In this document: piece after piece, positions 34,306 to 44,476 of the stretch | How positions within the stretch are numbered: the first letter of the stretch is position 1 | Layout of the letters: each line of letters opens with the position of its first letter | Origin: Antitrichia curtipendula | Lineage: Eukaryota; Streptophyta; Bryopsida; Hypnales; Leucodontaceae | DNA: 64,000 nt | Assembly: GCA_951230915.1 (NCBI GenBank) | Contig: OX579635.1 | Coordinates: 18,290,001 to 18,354,000 of the forward strand | Reading direction: 5' to 3' | Notes under the pieces: generated by a model | What the model was told of the DNA's origin: nothing | Databases searched by the model: none | The model's input: only the letters and a program-made list of their open reading frames with translations | Made by a program: the position numbers and the translations under genes

Positions 34306-34990
34306 TGATGAAGCTCGGTGGTCGGGTGCATCACTTGGGATTTGAAATTTCAAAACTGGTGAAATGAGTTCGACGGGTCTGAGTTGAAGCCTCGGCGGTA
34401 TGGTTGAATTGGTACCGCTACTGAATTCAGACGATCCACACGATAGCTAGCTCACAATTCAAGCCTCGGTGGTGCGCATTGCTGCAAGCGTTTCACATAT
34501 TAGCTCGCCAGCCACTACCGAGGCTTGAATTTGAATTTAGAGCTGGGTGCACTTGAATGCTGATCTAGGTGGTTCGAAAAATGGCGTCCTTGAGTCTACC
34601 TAAAATCTGCTCTGGCGAATTCTGCTTAATTAATATTTGGGGGATTATGGTAAGTTCCATTCAGCTCTGGTACACTGAGCTCTGAAAGCCAGGTGAGAAT
34701 CAATCCAGATGGTGTTTGCACACTTCCACACAGGTGGTTGGACAAGCATCGGTTTCTTGAATCATGTTTCGATTTTAACGATGACTAGCCGATTTGGTTT
34801 CTACAAATCTTAGCTGAATGGATGCATGCTTTTAATCAGTTGCATTCTAAGACATGGCCGGATTCAAGGTCTTTGAGGAATGACCTTATTTCTGAATCGA
34901 TTGGGTGCCAATACATGGTGAAGTCATTGTGTACTGATTACTTGGCATTGTGAAGTCAATCTATCTTGCGTTTAGGCGAGACAGTAGACT

Positions 34991-35633
34991 CCAACAACGT
35001 CAATTTCGTTAAAATGGCGGTATTCCATGTGCCATTTGTACATGATGGTCCAAGGAGGTGGTTTAGTGTTGTGCTTTGTAGTTGGTTGGATGTCATCAAT
35101 GGTGGTGTGTAGCAAATTGAATCCCGAAATATCAATGGCTATTTTTTTGACATTTAGCAAAGATAGTGTCTGGACATGTAGTTAGTATTGAAAATTTGAG
35201 GGTTGTACTCATGGACAAGACATGGAAGAATCTTTGATGATTGAAGCGTGTGTTGTTGCCCCCCCAAAATAAGAGGGGGGGGGGGGGGGGGCATTTGGTT
35301 TACGGTTTCATAATGGTTTTAAGTTTGGGTGATTGTTTAGATTAGCATTGTACATGAGTGCAAGGTTAGCAAATAACGAATCTAGAATGTGCGGAGTTGG
35401 AACAGACAAGAAGTAGAAGGAAAAACACTTGTCTTTTGGATTAAACAACAATGAAGGTACAAAATATTGACGAGCATGCAATCCTTTGCTTGTCGAAGTT
35501 TGCAAAACAGTTTGCAATCAAAGGTAACAAAATTTGTTGTGTTCAATGCAAAGGTCTATCTTCCACAACGCATGGTATACTTGCAATTATCCATTGACGA
35601 TGTTGTTTTCGAGAGCCTTCAAAGAATTCATAT
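34991..35633. other. Intergenic stretch with a G17 run
   Basis: No gene is supported. A C7 run (35259-35265) and a G17 run (35275-35291) lie close together and could pair. Confidence 0.5.
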
Positions 35634-38600
35634 TCACACTCCGCGTTGTTCTTCGGTTGCAATTCGACGTAAATGATCGGCTGCAAATTGAACTTGTTGC
35701 TGGGGTGCAATGAAAGTAGACCCTTCGTTCTTTTTGGGTTTCCACGATGCCATAATGCTGTCTGTGGAAACATAGTCGGCTTGTACGGCCGTGCGGTCAA
35801 TCTTCCATCTGAAACCGGTCTTTGTGTCCCACCCTGCATACAATTGTCGCATGTCCTTTGATGATCCACATGGGATGTACCATTGCACGAGAACTTCACG
35901 AAAGTGCTCCGCTGATGGATCAAACTGTGGATCCTCTATTGCCCTACCGACCCACACGGGCTCGTCACAATCCAATCCCGGTCTCACAAACAAGTAGAAT
36001 CCCTCACGGAGATCAGTGGCCACGTTGTAAGCTGGCAGTGGTCTCTCCTCCAGAGTACCAATGTAGGGATCTTCCCCCTCGAGTTCCTCGCGTGTCCTTC
36101 TGTCTTGCATGAAATCTGTCGAAAGATCCCCTGGTTGGCGAGTTCGGGGCCAAAATTGGTGCTTCAATTCTTCGGATTGTGGGAGGTCTCCATCACCTCC
36201 ATTATGGAGGGCATTTCTCACGACAGTCCAATATGTGACCAAGTTTGACATGTGTTCCTTGTACTCTGCTGTCCTGTCTTCTTTGGACACGTCTGTCCAA
36301 TATTGGATGTATCCTTCAAGTCCACGTAAAATCTCAGCTTCATTGGGCATTTTCCTGGGAGTCACGCGATTAGGATCACCTTGTGGAAGGAGAGGTTTGT
36401 GATCCTCACCCGCCTTCCATAGCTGCAATCCTTGTTCAGGCAACCACGGAATGTCGGTACACGCCATTTTGTATTGCATGATTGGCCAACCGTTGTCATC
36501 CATGAAGAATTTGTATTGCCTTCCGTTGGAATGGCCCACCAATTGCTTCTTCTTCATCCCAATGTAAGGTTTGACGTAGGCCTTGAAATCAGGCACTTCT
36601 TCTATCAAGTGTGGAATGAAGGGGCCTTGCTCCATTTCCATGTATGATTGCATCAGCGATGGCAAGGTGGGATGGTCTTTTTTGCGGAGTTGCATGCTCC
36701 ATCGCCCGAATGATGCGTCCAAGTCGTCGTGCGTGTGTCCCACTATCATGAAGGAGACGACCACTTCTTTCACGATCCGCCTTGCAACCAAAAGGGACCA
36801 AAAACAAAAGACGTACCGATTCTTGTTTTCCCTCCACGAGTTGTCCATTTGAATGTGCAGCACCGGTGGTAGTGGTCGAACTTCCAGTGGTTGCGATGGA
36901 ATGTCTCCCAAAGACTGCACACAAATATCACTATCGTTGAGCAACGCTCGATACAATTCGGTGCTGCCGGCACCTCTAAACAAAGATCGCGAAGACTTTG
37001 CAGGCGGCTCTTCCAAATCTCGTAACAACTTGGCAATGGAGCCCACCGTGAAGTTGCTGTCGCTCGGAAACACATCCAAATTGTAATGTGCGTATTTGCC
37101 ATCACCATACCCATGTGCAAAAATTCCTGACACTTTCACAGGTAATTTCTTGAATCCATCTAGTGCCTTTGTTTTTCTCGCCAATGCGGGACATGCGGTT
37201 TTCGAATGGTCCATTTTGTCGTGCATGATGGATAACAGTTGTGTCGGTCGTAATTTGGACAATTGTCTACTGCGGTAGTAGGCATGACAACAAGCTTCTT
37301 GCAAGAACAAGTGTTTCTCAAAACGCCTTTGAATTCGTTGATAGTCCTCTGATCCGGGAGCAAAAGATGCTTGTAATTGCTTCAAGTTGTCGCAAATGCT
37401 ACATCTGGCAAAGGAATCTCCTCTTCCCTTGATGACATATTCTGCAAAATGTCTAGTTCGGATTTTACTAAAACATGATTGCGACACTGGAGGGAGCCCA
37501 AGTGCCGAGTTTGCCTGTAAACAGTGGAAGCCACGTGGCCACTCTTTAGTCTTGGCATTGAACAAGTGTTATTGTGAGTATTAATGAACTTCAATTCTAT
37601 GTCGGGAGTGATGGAACATTGCGACCATGTCCTTGTAATATTAGTCACATGGACATTGCATGCATGTGTCGGTCTTACCTCATTCACGGTGCCCAGTAAT
37701 TGCTTCCATTCAGTACCAGCGGGGAGAACCTTCAAGCCAACTTTCTCGCCGGTATGCAAGGTGCGTGATAAATGGGGCATGTGGTCGGCCGCCGCCTCCA
37801 GTAATGAGTGCAAAGTCTCGATGGCCTGAACCGTTGCATTCCTGGACTTTGCTCGGTTCAAGTTGCCATGTGGAGCGCCTCTGATGCCGGCCTTGGCCTT
37901 GGCCTTGTACCTCTCGAAAGTGCGGAGAGGGATGTTGTGGAGAATCCTCCATGCAGTCGGACAGATGTCTATGCCTTCGATGGTGACAAGCTGCCTTTGT
38001 CCTTCTGGAACTTTGTGCATCGTCCTGTGGACATCAAGATTTTTGGAGGATTTTACTTGAAAGGACTGCATGTGCATTTCTGTTCGAAGTGCACGAATGG
38101 TGGAAGGAGGGAATTTCCTTGTGCACTCTAGGTTGCAGCAAAGTTGCCCGAAGACGTTTGCAATGGATTCATGTGATACCATCTTTGTCTTCTTGTTTAG
38201 AGCCGTCTTAGCTCGAGTTCTCCTGTCATATTGATATTGTCTCACGCCCTTTCTTTCCCGATTTCCACCCAATTGCTTATCAATGGCTAGACGCTTGCGG
38301 GCGTGATCATAAACACTCACATAGCCGTTCTCGCCTTGATAGAACACTTGGCGCATAGGCCAGCGTAGACACATGTCACAGACACGAGGATCCCCGTTGT
38401 GGACTTCCAGGACGACAATGCCGACATCGTCCTTCCCTAGCTTGCTCACTCCATCGATACATGCGTTGGAATCGGCACTGATTATGATCACATCGGCAAA
38501 GTCGGAGTCGTCCGCATGCCTTGCAAGAAGGGCTTTGCCCGACCATCCATCACGGCCGATATCCTCGCAATCTGGAATGGGACTCGTGTCCTCGTCCAAC

Positions 38601-38825
38601 GTGATGAATGTCTCTAAGTCGATATCTTCCTCTTCGAATTCCTTGAACCCCTACGCATCAAACGTCCAAGAAATGACATTTCTAAGACGATAATAAAGCG
38701 GAATGCAGAATTGCGAATGATAATGAATTTATGAGGGAACAAATGAATGTTGAGGAGATTACCACATTGCCGTCGGATTCGCTTGAAGAAGACTCACTCG
38801 AAGAAGACTCACTCAAAGAAGACAT
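35634..38825 (-). CDS. DUF7869-like protein, three exons, 971 residues
   Basis: I model exon 1 as 38825-38763, exon 2 as 38650-37679 and exon 3 as 37514-35634. Both introns (112 and 164 bp) are GT-AG and phase 0 (donors G/GTAATC and GAG/GTAAGA; acceptors GCGTAG and TTTACAG). The product starts with a Ser/Glu-rich tail, then CxxC pairs (CDMC, CCNLEC), then CSIC near residue 385. Next come MDHSK (about 446), MDNSWRENKN (about 568) and VGHTHDDLDASF (about 603-614). The last two are the signature of a eukaryotic family I know as DUF7869, thought to have an RNase H-like, transposase-related fold. The C-terminal 120 residues (EPVWVGRA, VQWYIPCG) resemble a BAH/chromo-like end. Function is unknown; it may be a transposon protein or a domesticated one. 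Confidence 0.75.
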
Positions 38826-39472
38826 AAGAGAATGAACTCCAGAGGGATATGCATTACATAAACAAATTTGGCTTTCCAGAGAGGATGATAGCGGTACAGG
38901 AGTGAAATGTCCAGCAATTGGGACTCGCTATTTCATGGAGGCGCTAGTGATTGTGCGGCAGTCTGATAGACATAAGATGAGTGGAAGCGATGTCGCATTA
39001 AGATAGGCAATAGGCAAAACATAGAGCTCCAACATTCAATTGGACATGGTAAAAAATGATGGACATCCCATAAGGTAAATCAAAATGCGCGGCATGAACT
39101 CCTAGGATTTTAAGAACTGAATCCGAAAGTGGATGTGAAAACGAGATTCATGGCAAGATGATCCCGAGAAACCAAGGAGGACTAACTTCCCCAAACATGA
39201 AGAGCGACGAATTAATAAAGGACGTGCCTTGTCATCCAACTGAAGACCGACGCACTAAACCTCTGGGATTGCGACTTCTGACGAGGTTCGCAAATTTCGG
39301 ATTTGTGCTTGAAAATACAAGATGGAGACGGAGATGATGGATTCGGTCCTTCAGTGACAAGTTCAGGAAGACCTCTTTGATCCGTGAGGACAGATTTGGG
39401 ACCCATGACATCCTGACCAAAATTCCGTATATCAAGCCAGAAGAAACCTTTGGAAAAATCTCACTATTGAAT
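38826..39472. other. Region upstream of the DUF7869-like gene
   Basis: Probable 5' leader and promoter of the minus-strand gene. I see no clear TATA box and no other gene. Confidence 0.4.
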
Positions 39473-40245
39473 TCTCATGAGAGACCTCCTTGAATCAAAT
39501 AGACAGAATTTAGATTCACGTGAATTCATTTCAGAGCGACCCCTCTGAACCGATTGGATAATGCCCAGACTCATTTGAAATCGATTTAGAGAGACCTCTC
39601 TGAACCGAGTGGACATAATATAGACTCATGTGAATTCATTTCAGAGCGACCCCTCTGAACCGAATGGATAATATCCAGACTCATTTGAATTTTGTTCAGA
39701 GAGGCCTCCCTGAACCGAGTGGAGGACAGAATATAGAAACGTGAATTCATTTCAGAGCGACCCCCCTAAACCAAATGGACAATACACAGATTCATTTGAA
39801 TTCGGTTCAGAGAGACCTCTCCGAACCGAGTGGAGGACAGAATATAGACACGTGAATTCATTTCAGAGTGACCCCCCTGAACCGAATGGACAATACCCAG
39901 ACTCATTTGAATTCAGTTCAGAGAGACCTCCCTGAACCGAGTGGAGGACAGAATATAGACACGTGAATTCATTTCAGAGCGACCCCCCTGAACCAAATGG
40001 ACAATACACAGATTCATTTGAATTCGGTTCAGAGAGACCTCTCTGAACCGAGTGGAGGACATAATATAGACACGTGAATTCATTTCAGAGCGACCCCCCT
40101 GAACCAAATGGACAATACACAAATTCATTTGAATTCGGTTCAGAGAGACCTCTCTGAACCGAGTGGAGGACAGAATATAGACACGTGAATTCATTTCAGA
40201 GCGACCCCCCTGAACCGAGTGGAGGACAGAATCAAAACTCATGTC
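39473..40245. repeat. 111-bp tandem repeat, about 6-7 units
   Basis: GTGAATTCATTTCAGAGCGA starts at 39520, 39630, 39741, 39852 (one change), 39963, 40074 and 40185, so the period settles at exactly 111 bp. Each unit carries two half-palindromes, TTCAGAGCGACC...CTGAACC and GGTTCAGAGAGACC...CTGAACC, related to the GCGGCCGC palindromes elsewhere. Because 111 is a multiple of three, long repetitive frames stay open on both strands; I do not consider them genes. Confidence 0.9.
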
Positions 40246-42940
40246 AATCTATCAACCTCCATGTTTGAAGTACAATATAGTTGAGAGAGAAGAGAAATCG
40301 ATCTCTGAGACCCATTCCAAGAAGACCGCTCTAAACTGAAATCATACCTCTGTGCCTGAACTACGCAGTGACAGAGGAATGTATGAGTAGGTTAATTTGA
40401 AGACCACTTCAGGGAGAAGCCCTCTTGAAGTGGTACCTCCAGGACTGAACTACAAGACCAGATAAAAACACGGTGGAATTGTCCTTCGAAAACCACTTCG
40501 AAGCGACCACTCCAAAGTGGTATAGGATTGATCACTTGGAGATTAGTCCTACACAAAATATCATGCCAAATGCAAGGTCTACAAGTGTTGGTCACAAGGT
40601 CAATAATTTACGAAAAGGGAACACTAATTAGCATAATTGAACTTCGGCGTACCGCTATAGACACTAATGTTGCAATATCGGTGACTGAGGATTGGAATCT
40701 AGTAGTAGATACGACGAAAATGGAGAATGAATTGTACCACTATTTCAGGAATGAAGGGAGTCCATGCCACGATCGCATCTCCAATTTGAACTACTCAAGG
40801 TCAAAAAATTCACTTCTACGACTGAACAACTTCCGAACTCAAGGTTGCACCCTGTCCACAAGTCTATCCAACGACATACATCAATGAACTCAAAGCTCAC
40901 AGCGAAAGAACCTAACCGTACATTTTTCAAAAGGAGACTCCTAGCGCACACACAAATTGAAGGTCTTAGGGCGAGCGCATCATACCTAAAACGAAAGCGC
41001 TCTGAGTCCGGTGATGTAGCAACGTCGCCGTACTCAAGCAGCTTTGGAGCAATGCAGCGGGTGCTCAAGAAGCGAACCGCAGCCATGAACAATAACAAAA
41101 GAAGAAAAACACGACAAAAATAGTATCCGAGAAAAATGACACCAAAAACAGCGCAACCACGATAGCATAATCCGACGAAGAAGAAAGGAAGAATGCACGG
41201 GAAAGAGAGCCTCTGACCAAAGGCATTTGAATGCAGCCGACGTATTTTGGCGGCTGCCACTGACATAGGGTCTGCACTTCATAGGGAGACTAGGTCGGCC
41301 TACATTAATTTACTCACATCCTCTGCTATATAAATCTGTATTGTTTTGTTTTTCTTTATTCTTATTTTCGACTTCAATTTTTCTGTAATTTTGGCTGAAA
41401 AAACAATTCCATGTCTATAAACTACAATATGTGTAGAAAAATCTGTTCACTTTGGTGGCTTGTAACTTAATTTCCTCAAGCTTAGAGAATCTAGTTGCAA
41501 AGGCAACGTTATTCTTGAATTTGGTGTACGTGTCATGGCGGTAATCAATGAAAATTAGGTTAACCCTTCAATTTCTATATCTACACATCGACTAGACCCA
41601 AATCCAGTTTTCATTATATTTGCTCATTTTTAAATTTTAATGGGGAGATTTCATGTACCTTTTCCCACAAAAAAGAAAATTCATGGTATTAAAATGAGAA
41701 GGTAGGGGTGGTCGTGAAGGCACCCTCAATTGATGAAATAAGCAATTGTGGACATGAAAATATGGCACAAACAAAATTTGGAGGGTGTATGATCACATGG
41801 ATTGCAAAATGTTTGCATTTACCCTAAAAAAATAATTCTTGTACACCACAATATATTAAAGTCACGAGGCTTTGAATGTTTTTCATTTGATGGTCCAATT
41901 TTTTTAGGTAAAAAAACAGAGTTGAAAATGGTGGGCATAAAATCCAACAAAAATACATTTGATTTTCATATTGCCTTCAGTAGTTGTTCAAGATTCAAGG
42001 AAATCTATCAATTATTAATAACTGTCTGTTGGAATCAAAACGCACCACTATGAATACTGACATTATTCTAGCAAGCATATTTAACCCTACACGTGTGTTT
42101 TTTTGGTTTAATTCTACGAATTGAGCTTCAAAACAAATGTAATTCATTATTTTCTCTATAAGTTCTTAAGATTATTTGCAAATCAAGGAGCTCTATAATT
42201 TTCAAACCTCTAGTTAGAAGTAATGAATCAAAACTTTTCATTGAGACAAAAATATAAACTAGGAGGGAATTTTTTTTAATTTCAATATTTTGTGATTTTT
42301 TTAAACGTTGGATTGTCTCCCTTGCTTTGAAGTTATTATGGGATAATTTTTACTTCTCTGAATCCATTGAAATAAAACTAATGCTCCTTTAAAGCTAATT
42401 GTTATTCTATATTATAAAAAACAATTCAAAGATATTGTTGAAACATGAGGTTACACAAGCCTATACAAAATCTAATTAATTTTCTACATGTACATTGGGA
42501 CTTTAGAGATTAAAATAGTGAATTCATACAATCAAATAATTATTCAGACTCCTTGCCTAAATGAAGATCACATATTTGTTGATTTAAAGGCATATTAAAT
42601 TTTTATTGAAATTGGAAGTAATATGATTGTATTAGCAACACTCTCACCAATATCTTTTCTCGCATCTTCTCGCTGGGATAATCTCCCTTTAAAATTGGAT
42701 ACCACGTGCGATAATGGGATAATTAAATGGGGGGTATTTAGATTTTTCAAGGTAATTTCTTCCACCCTTTCTTAAGATAAAAAGTTACTTTAGGATATAT
42801 TAGGATATCCTATGTTTATATCGAAATGGTTATATCTCTAAATGGTTACCGGAAAAAGCAGAAAATAACATTACTCTAAAGCAAACAAATAATCTCATTC
42901 CGAAGGAAATTTTGTTATATTCGCGGGAATCCGTGTGCCA
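40246..42940. other. Gene-free stretch with two palindromes
   Basis: Imperfect palindromes with ACCACTTC/GAAGTGGT arms lie at 40403-40434 and about 40494-40523. A minus-strand frame at 40745-41264 has a TATA-like word upstream (41324-41331), but its composition is not convincing. From 41.3 kb on the DNA is AT-rich with no supported gene. Confidence 0.45.
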
Positions 42941-43458
42941 TGTTCAGAGCGGCTGCTCTGAACTGCTAAAGTGACATCGAAGAAGGATATAGATATCAAA
43001 AGTCTAGCACCAATGTACATCTCAGACCGCGTGGTCTGAATTATGAAAGAAACATCTAAAACTATTGACAACTAGAACTGAGAAATATGAGACAGTTTCT
43101 ACAGTTCAGAGCGGCCGCTCTGAACTGCTGATGTAACATCTAAGAAGGGTATAGATTTCAAAGTTCTAGCACCAGTGTACATCTCAGACCGCGTGGTCTG
43201 AATTTTGAAAGAAACATCTAAGACTCATGTAGAATTCAGACATATGAGACAGTTTCCACAGTTCAGAGCGGCCGCTCTGAACTGCTATTGTGACATCTGA
43301 GATGGGTACAGATTCCAAAGGTCTAGAACCAATGTGTACCTAAGACCGCGTGGTCTGATTTTTGAAAGAAAAAACTAAGACGCTTGAAGATTTTAGACGT
43401 ATGAGACTTCATAAATATAGGCCCGATTTCACAGTTCAGAGCGGCCGCTCTGAACTGT
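42941..43458. repeat. Palindrome array with ~160-bp period
   Basis: TTCAGAGCGGCCGCTCTGAA occurs at 43105, 43262 and 43435, and with one change at 42943. The three perfect copies extend to 26-bp palindromes with CAG/CTG outer bases. A second palindrome, CAGACCGCGTGGTCTG, lies between them (near 43023, 43185 and, varied, 43343). The intervening sequence (GAAAGAAACATCTAA, AGATTTCAAAGTTCTAG) repeats imperfectly, giving units of 157-173 bp. Confidence 0.88.
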
Positions 43459-43732
43459 GAAAACTGCCTAAGTTACTGAATTTTTGCATTCTAACAAAAA
43501 TTATCAAAGTTCAACAACACGTTCAGGATTAAGCAGATAGACAAACAACGATTCTCATAATAAATAGATACAATCCGACAACAAGACTACACAACAGATA
43601 TAAGTCAATAAGATCATTTTATTTCCCAAACCAGTAACAACAGATCATGTATTCATGTATTCCAAAAACACAGAGCTACATCTATGGTCGGATATTATTA
43701 AAAACGTAATGCAGGTACTACACCCAAATTTG

Positions 43733-44263
43733 CTATTGTGCAACTACACGATCCGCAGGAGTGATCCACGTGAATCTAGTCAACTTCATCCCCCGGATGC
43801 TTTCTTTCTCGAAAGAATGAAGCTTGTATTCTTGGAGGTGAGCCTGAAGTCCTCTTAGATCTGCCAGAGTGAGGTCCTTCAATGCACAGGTTCGCCAACG
43901 ATCATCTGCGAGAGGCTGCTTCAGGTGCCAGTTCTGAACGAGAAGGGACTGATGCTCGTAAAACTTTGACACCACAAACTCGTACTCCGCCATCCATCGG
44001 GGCTGCGGCAACATCCGGAAGTCCTCTCGCGCCAACTTCAACGCCGCCCACTCCACCCTCCCATTCACGAAGTCACGCCAAGGCTTGCAAGTTTCGCGAA
44101 CTCTGTGCATAGTAGCCAGGTCACTTGCACAATCCTCTGGCGCACAATACCAATCCCATGGATTCGGTTCGTTTGTCCGGGCCATCACCACCGGCAGAAA
44201 CAGGTCTCGAAAGTAACCGTCCAGGGCGTCGTCTCCAGCGATTCCTCCTCCGGCATTGTTCAT
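43733..44263 (-). CDS. Uncharacterised 176-residue protein with a weak F-box-like segment
   Basis: ATG at 44263 is the first in-frame ATG; open codons continue upstream only through a CAA/CAG-type simple repeat that I take to be the 5' leader. The product begins MNNAGGG, has an acidic and hydrophobic block (DGYFRDLFLPVVMA), then MHRVRETCKPWRDFVNGRVE, whose R-x-x-C-K-x-W-R pattern recalls the end of an F-box. After this comes EWAALKLAREDF and a charged, Trp-containing C-terminal half with a predicted helical stretch (DLTLADLRGLQAHLQEY). GC content is far above that of the flanks. A TATA box lies 120 bp upstream. Assignment to the F-box family is tentative; function is unknown. Confidence 0.6.
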   Translation of the reverse strand: MNNAGGGIAGDDALDGYFRDLFLPVVMARTNEPNPWDWYCAPEDCASDLATMHRVRETCKPWRDFVNGRVEWAALKLAREDFRMLPQPRWMAEYEFVVSKFYEHQSLLVQNWHLKQPLADDRWRTCALKDLTLADLRGLQAHLQEYKLHSFEKESIRGMKLTRFTWITPADRVVAQ

Positions 44264-44383
44264 GACTGATGGACCAGTCAACACCAGCAGAAGCAAAAAA
44301 GAAATGCAGTAGCAGCAAAAAACAACAGTAGCAGCAGCAAAAAACAACAACAAACAATAACAACAACAGCAAGTCACGTCCTC

Positions 44384-44391
44384 TTATATAA
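44384..44391 (-). promoter_or_regulatory. TATA box abutting a transposon end
   Basis: On the minus strand the sequence reads CCTTTAGGGG, then TTATATAAGAGG. The first part is the terminal repeat of element C and the second is the TATA box of the 43.7-kb gene. The expected TTAA border appears here as TTAT, so the box overlaps the insertion site. Confidence 0.6.
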
Positions 44392-44476
44392 CCCCTAAAG
44401 GACCAAACAACATCTTCTGAAATCATAGTGATTTGGGGCAGCCTCGAGGGGTGAAATCATAGTGATTTGGGGCAGC

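Larger units (their letters stand above)
33141..34990. repeat. Right arm of the histone H4 inverted duplication
   Basis: Mirror of 28959-30802. The inner part (3' flank, coding region and part of the leader) appears identical, and the outer promoter part shows a few percent difference. The arms lie about 2.3 kb apart with the gap between them. Confidence 0.9.

Noticed and set aside
39741..40242. Repetitive open frames on both strands through the 111-bp array
   Set aside because: The unit length is a multiple of three, so frames stay open by arithmetic; no protein-like variation and no start context.
39473..40245. CRISPR-like array
   Set aside because: Units are contiguous 111-bp tandem copies without unique spacers, and the genome is eukaryotic.
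40745..41264. 173-codon minus-strand frame with an upstream TATA-like word
   Set aside because: The hydrophobic, Cys/Leu/Phe-rich text looks like translated simple-composition DNA and no domain is recognisable.
44264..44377. N-terminal hydrophobic extension of the 43.7-kb protein (signal-peptide-like Leu/Cys/Phe run)
   Set aside because: There is no ATG in it, and it is the translation of a CAA/CAG simple repeat between the TATA box and the first ATG.
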